Below are positions 59,089 to 64,000 of a stretch of 64,000 bases of DNA, piece after piece (the stretch's first letter is position 1; every line of letters starts with the position of its first letter). This stretch comes from Phocoena phocoena (lineage: Eukaryota; Chordata; Mammalia; Artiodactyla; Phocoenidae), in NCBI RefSeq assembly GCF_963924675.1, contig NC_089220.1, forward strand, positions 160,617,270 through 160,681,269. Reading direction: 5' to 3'. Both the position numbers and the translations under genes were made by a program. Under the pieces are notes generated by a model. That model had not been told where the DNA came from. It made no database searches and saw nothing but the letters and a program-made list of their open reading frames with translations.

Positions 59089-61424
59089 ATGTCCAGTAAC
59101 CCTGTGCCCTTGGCATCTTTAGGAAAGCTACACCCACCCACTTCAGTTTCTTTAACGTTTTACAAAAGAGTTTTACCAGTTTCCTTTGTTGACTTGGTTT
59201 CCAGATAGTGGGGGAAAAAAATAAAAGAAAGAAATGGGAATGATGAACAGTTGTCACGTGCTTTAGCTCCCAGGCATGAAATTGGGGCTCAAGCCAGAGG
59301 AGTGAGTTTTCTTTGGGTCCAGGCCAGCAGAATGAAACCCCGAGAACTCGGTCTTTGGATATGTCATTACCTAACAAGCCAAAGGAAATGGATGCCATGA
59401 CGCTGGCTAAAAGAGATGAATTCTGGTCTATAATTTATGTGAACATCAACTAACAGTTAAAAATACTGATTAGTATCAGTATCAAATTGTCCAATCTCAG
59501 TATCAAATGAGAAGAGAGACGCAATGCACGCAGATCCTGCGCAGTAATAAGGAGTTTGGCCTAGATACCCTGGTGATGATCATTAATTTTGCTATGTTTT
59601 GATTTAGTGTTTGCGCTCATGTATTCTAGTATGTCTACGGATATGAAAGTAACACCTGGTGTGCTCTGTGCAAATGCTTCTCCACTTCAGGAAGAAAGCC
59701 AAAGGGGACACACAGCTGAACCCGAAGCATCGCATCGTTAGACACAGGCCCCAGGGAATCAACTCCTCAGATTTCCAAGAATAAAACAGAGTTAGAGAAA
59801 ATATACAAATACAGGAGCCTTCCTTGTTTGCAAGACATACCTTTATGGAAATATTATGCTCAGAAGTTTGTTTGGGGGCAGTTTGTAAACCAGGCTAGGT
59901 TTTCATGGCATAGCTCTATATCTTTGAGTGCAAATGTGTGTGTGCGTGGGCACGTACACACACAAACACACACACACACACAATTCACAACTAGAGGCAA
60001 TAAGGCCAATTTAAAAAATGCTCATGTCCAGGGATTTTGCTGATATGGTGGCTATTCGTTCTAGATTATTCCTGCCAGTGCCGGGCACACTGTTGACTTC
60101 ATACTCCTTGAGGCAATTACTTCAGTGCTCAGGGCCTCTGAGATCAGCGTTCCTTTCTCTTGTGTAATTGAGAGCTGGCAACTCACACGTTCAGCTTATT
60201 ATATAAAGTCTCCAAGAAGAATAGACAAGGCAAGAAGCAACTCTTGCCTCGGAAGACCTAGAAGCACAGCTTTCTAGAGAAAAGCTGCTAGATTACTTGA
60301 AATTTATGATATTTCCTAGATCTATGCACATCTAATAAAGGAAGATAAATTGACTTTTTGGATTTTCTTGTACAAAAATATCCAAAATCCATTTCATCTT
60401 TTTATTCCATTCTTACTTTAAAAAAACTTGGCAGCTGAATTTCATTCAAGTCTAGCTTGCCCCTGCCACCCCTGTTCAAATCCGTCACCAAGGAGAGGAT
60501 AACTAATCACACTGTCCCATTTTCATGGCTATGTTCATCTTACGCCCTTATTGGCAATCCTGTTGGACATTTCTAAGGTGTAATATGAGTAAGAGAGAGC
60601 TCACCCTTTCCTCCCCCCACCCCCCCGAGGTCTAGAGGGGCAAATGGTTCCTATCTGCCACAATCCCACTAGCAATCTCTGCCTTCACCTGGAAGGGAAA
60701 GGTGAGAATAGGCAATCCGTGAATTCAATATACACTGAAAAGACATTTTGGGCTCAACCAGAGCGCTGAGTATTCAGCTGGATCTTTGGAGCTCTGCCAG
60801 GAGAAATATAAACAGCAAAAGAACTTACTCTATAAGTATCTGTCTTTTTGCCAAATCGTATGAGGAAAATGTGTTTAAGAAAAAAAAAAAAGGAGGATGT
60901 CTTTTTATTACATATATGCTCCTCAGACCCCAGCTCTGTAAAACCCATTAAAAACAACATGAAGTATTTAAAATCAGCAGCAATCACCTTGGTTGGTTAC
61001 TGATGTACAAGATTAAAAACAGTCTGAATGGAAGGTAAAGGTACATTAATAAACACAGATTCCAAATCCTTGGTGATTACTTGCTGGTCTATTCAGAGAG
61101 GGGGCTCAGCCCAACATCTCAAGGAAAATCATCAGCATGTAAGTGAAGAGGAGGCTTTGGTAGTTGACAGTGACCCTGGGAAGTGGAGAGGGTTGTTTAA
61201 CAGTCACTTGCAGAGCCCTAACAACTACCAGTATTTGTTTTAAGGTCTCTGGCATGCACTGGTGCAGGGGCAGGGCAAGTTTTCAAGCTAAATATGCCTC
61301 ACCACGAGGGCCTTCCCAGTGGTAGGGGAAGTGTTCCGTTTATTCCACACCTGTTTGGTATTGTAACTCAGCTCCTGGAACCCAAGAAAGTTCTCACACC
61401 AGCGTGGAGTAGAGTCACCATCCT
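59089..61424. other. Single-copy noncoding DNA with a GT/CA tract
   Basis: The simple-sequence tract is at 59934-59982. A C-rich run lies at about 60613-60627. No gene recognised. Confidence 0.45.
59934..59982. repeat. GT/CA microsatellite with inverted halves
   Basis: GTGTGTGTGCGTGGGCACGTACACACACA then (CA)n with one AA interruption. A GT half precedes a CA half, as at 37283 and 47150. Confidence 0.93.
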
Positions 61425-61690
61425 CACCAATCCCCAGGGCCAGCGTTTACTCTGTACCACACTCCATTCTGAGTGTTTACAGATACAAACACTGTTGATC
61501 TTCCCAACAATCTCAGCTAGACACTCTCATTATCCCCACTGGGTAAAGGAGGAAACTGAGGCTAGGAGAGGTCTAGTAGCTTGTGGAAGAAGTTCTCACA
61601 GCCAGTCCATGGTGGAGACGAGACATGAACCCAGCTGGTCGGCTTTCAAAACCAGAACCAGCATCCTGAGAGCGGGGCTGGGAAGACACC
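61425..61690 (-). repeat. MIR SINE fragment, minus strand
   Basis: Reverse-complemented MIR: 'gatcttcccaacaatctcag', 'cattatccccactgggtaaa', 'ggaggaaactgaggctagga', 'gaggtctagtagcttgtgga', 'acatgaacccagctggtcgg' and 'accagaaccagcatcctgag'. The 136-codon open frame at 61294-61704 overlaps it and is not a gene. Confidence 0.65.
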
Positions 61691-64000
61691 TAGTGCCGTT
61701 TTAACATATCAAGGTCTTGTCCTTTGGGGAGCTCAAGTTGACAGGATCTCCTGTGGTTTGTCCTCTCCCCAAATGAATAATTTTGGAGGGGAAAAGAATC
61801 TCAAGCCAATAGAACCTTTTAAATCTATGTTGTCAGTGAAATAACGTGGTGGCTGCATGATAAATATAAATAAAAATGGAAAGTGGAAAAACAGAAGATG
61901 GCAAGCTGTGGTCAGCGCTAAGGACGAGATGCCCTAGTAGATCCACGTTTATGTGTGTAAAACTCACCAGGGTCTCGGCGCCAGCAGATGTCCAAATGTT
62001 CCACTGGGGGATGTGACTGGAGGGTAGATAAAGGTGAAGGAATCACAAAGGCAGGAATGGAACCAACAAAGGCTGCACTTTCATCCATTTTTATGCCCCA
62101 AAGCCCCTGCAGGGTAAGGCCCCTTCCTCAGTGAGTGGCTCCTGGCCACAGCGACTCTCCTCGTGGTGCATGGTGGTGAGAAAGTCCATTTGATGAAAAC
62201 CCACAGGCATATACGCCTCTTGCCACTGAAGGACCCCTGGACTTTTAAGGGTTACAAACCAGGTTAACTCTTCTAACACTCCTAGGCCACTGCACCTCAG
62301 GCAGGCCTGCCCTGCCCCAAGGGGAGAAGATCACGGAAACTTCCATGAGGCTGAGCTGAAGAGCGCAGACTTGGGCACCCCCTGAGTGCGTTCCTCTACC
62401 CGCCTCCATGCTGCTCTTACCTTCCAGATGCCATCCGGACATTTGCAAACCAATTTTATGAGAAAGCCTTAGACTTTCCTTTGTGCTTTAGTTTCTTTTA
62501 GTTTATCTTTCTAAGTAGGTCGATTTCCAAATACAAATTGTCAGGCAAAGAAAAACTGCTTTCCAAAGCGAGGCCCTCTGTCTCTGGGGCAGCAAGGTGT
62601 CCTAGCAGCCCCGCTAGGCTCCCATAAAACCTCCTGGTTGTCGTGCTCCAGTGACTCAGGTGTTCCCTCCAGATGCTGCCCCGTCCCCATGACAACCCCT
62701 TTCACTCCTGCTTTGAGTCCTGCAGCTTCACACCTGGACCTGCCTTTAATAGCTTCTTCAGACTGATGCCTCTTTTGGACCTTTTGCGTGCTCTCGGGCA
62801 CAGCTTTCTCCTGGGTGCTGTCTCTGGCTCAACCTCGATGTCTAACCGCTGACACCCAAGCCCTGAGACACCAGCCCAGCAGGTGCTGCTCTGGGAGGGA
62901 AGTTGGAAAAAAAAGAAGCACATCAAGGTCAGGTTTCATTTTCTTTACATGAGCTAAGATGCCAGCATTTATCAACAGGAAGAAGCTTCTGGAAATCATC
63001 CTGGAATCATTAATAAAAGCCCAGGGTATTGTTAGAAAGCTTTGTCTTGGCTTTTAGTGGCCTCTGCCCTTCACTCACTAGCTCGCTGGGCACCTTCTCT
63101 GGAATCACCCTCACACATCTCATGCCCCAGGTGCTTGCACTTTCTCTTGTGCACACATCAGTGGCAGCCTTCTTCTGCAGGCTGGTGCCACGTCTTCCAG
63201 CTCACCAGAGACAAGAGACAGCCCAGAAGGAAATCTCACTCCTCGACTCCTGGGGTTTGGGCCCCCACGTGGCAGAGTTTGGGTTTAACTCCTGGGTTTT
63301 GAAGTATAACCTTGCTTTGTAGATGCCATCTGGCCTTTTAAACTTGATTTTGTCCAAATAAGAAAATTATATCAAAAGGGAAAATGTTTGCTTTTGACAT
63401 TCTCAAGTGACAAAATGAAACTTCAAATTTCAAAAAGTCCCCCCATAAAGGATTTGAATAAAAAGTCAAAGTACATACAACAAGCCTTCAGTGAACCCAA
63501 TCCTCCCTATTTTGCCTGAATTTCAATATTCTGGCATTGCCTTAAGTCCCTTTTTACCCTCAGATAGCAAGTTTAAGAAATGACTCTTCTTAATTTTTTG
63601 TAAGTTAACTCATATCAAGAAAATGTGATTTGATGGGTTATTTTTCTCTCGAATATCCAGCTCTCTCCTCATGGTTTGAAAGAGCCTGTCACAATTCCCA
63701 AGTGTGAATGCTAAACCAGCCATGAAGAGAGGCATTGCCTAGGGCTACAGCAAGCTAAAGTAATGAGAGCCAAGTTCAGGCTAAGAAGGAAACACACACA
63801 CAGCACATGATACATACACACATATGGGTATACATACCTTCACGCACATATGTGCAAATATAATAGAGGTGTCTGAAATTTTCTTTTTATTCCCGTGCTT
63901 TTTTTTTTTTTTGATGAGTTTTAATGGAACTCTAAATCGGAAGCAAGTTGGTACAACTTCTGCATTAAGCAAATGAAATGTCTTCAATATTTTAAAACCT
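61691..64000. other. Single-copy noncoding DNA
   Basis: Contains a CA/TA-rich patch at 63788-63860 and a T run at about 63899-63913. Frames up to 97 codons show no domain. Confidence 0.45.

Noticed and set aside
58751..59398. 215-codon minus-strand frame
   Set aside because: Its middle is SINE sequence and its ends have no domain. It is open because the SINE lacks stops in that frame.
61294..61704. 136-codon plus-strand frame
   Set aside because: It largely overlaps a reverse-oriented MIR.

Overview
This window is nuclear DNA of a mammal, most likely a cetacean. The main clue is a set of young tRNA-Glu-derived SINEs of the CHR type (Cetacea-Hippopotamus-Ruminant), five of them about 185-217 bp with GC-rich bodies and a sixth shorter, older form. 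They sit beside cetartiodactyl-type L1 copies, and I see none of the BovB or Bov-A elements expected in a ruminant. The species call is inference from repeat families remembered, not from a search.

I found no convincing protein-coding exon, functional RNA gene, CpG-island promoter or CRISPR array. Nearly every longer open frame is an L1 relic, a GC-rich SINE read in several frames, an L2 remnant or a chance frame. The window reads as intergenic or deep-intronic sequence, and its content is mainly transposable elements plus single-copy DNA. I did not find a new biological system.

Layout. 1-3.99 kb: single-copy DNA with a CA microsatellite and a MIR. 4.00-9.73 kb: a near-complete minus-strand L1 flanked by a perfect 13-bp target-site duplication. 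ORF1 and ORF2 are broken and at least three ORF2 catalytic residues are changed. 9.7-19 kb: single-copy DNA with MIR, L2 and older L1 pieces. 19-20.8 kb: a MaLR LTR, then a solo retroviral LTR on the plus strand. 20.8-26.2 kb: the longest repeat-poor stretch, with an AP-1-like palindrome and a CArG-like box. 26.2-30.5 kb: an L1 3' piece with a probable 5' inversion, a SINE, and L2/MIR remnants. 34.0-35.2 kb: a third LTR on the minus strand whose U5 end lies in a nearly perfect 128-bp tandem duplication, followed by a plus-strand L1 3' end. 37.3 kb: a 60-bp perfect purine-pyrimidine alternation. 39.7-48.8 kb: a dense mobile-element zone with a truncated L1, a solo LTR related to the 20-kb one but inverted and carrying a 4-bp duplication, five SINEs in both orientations, and L2 bodies into which two of the SINEs are inserted. 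53-61 kb: a MaLR LTR with a splice-donor-like site, MIRs, an L2 and one more SINE. 61.7-64 kb: single-copy DNA.

No genes act together here. The relations worth reading are between repeats: nested insertions that give relative ages, inverted SINE and LTR pairs, and LTR signals (TATA-like, polyadenylation, splice donor) that could be reused if the region is transcribed.
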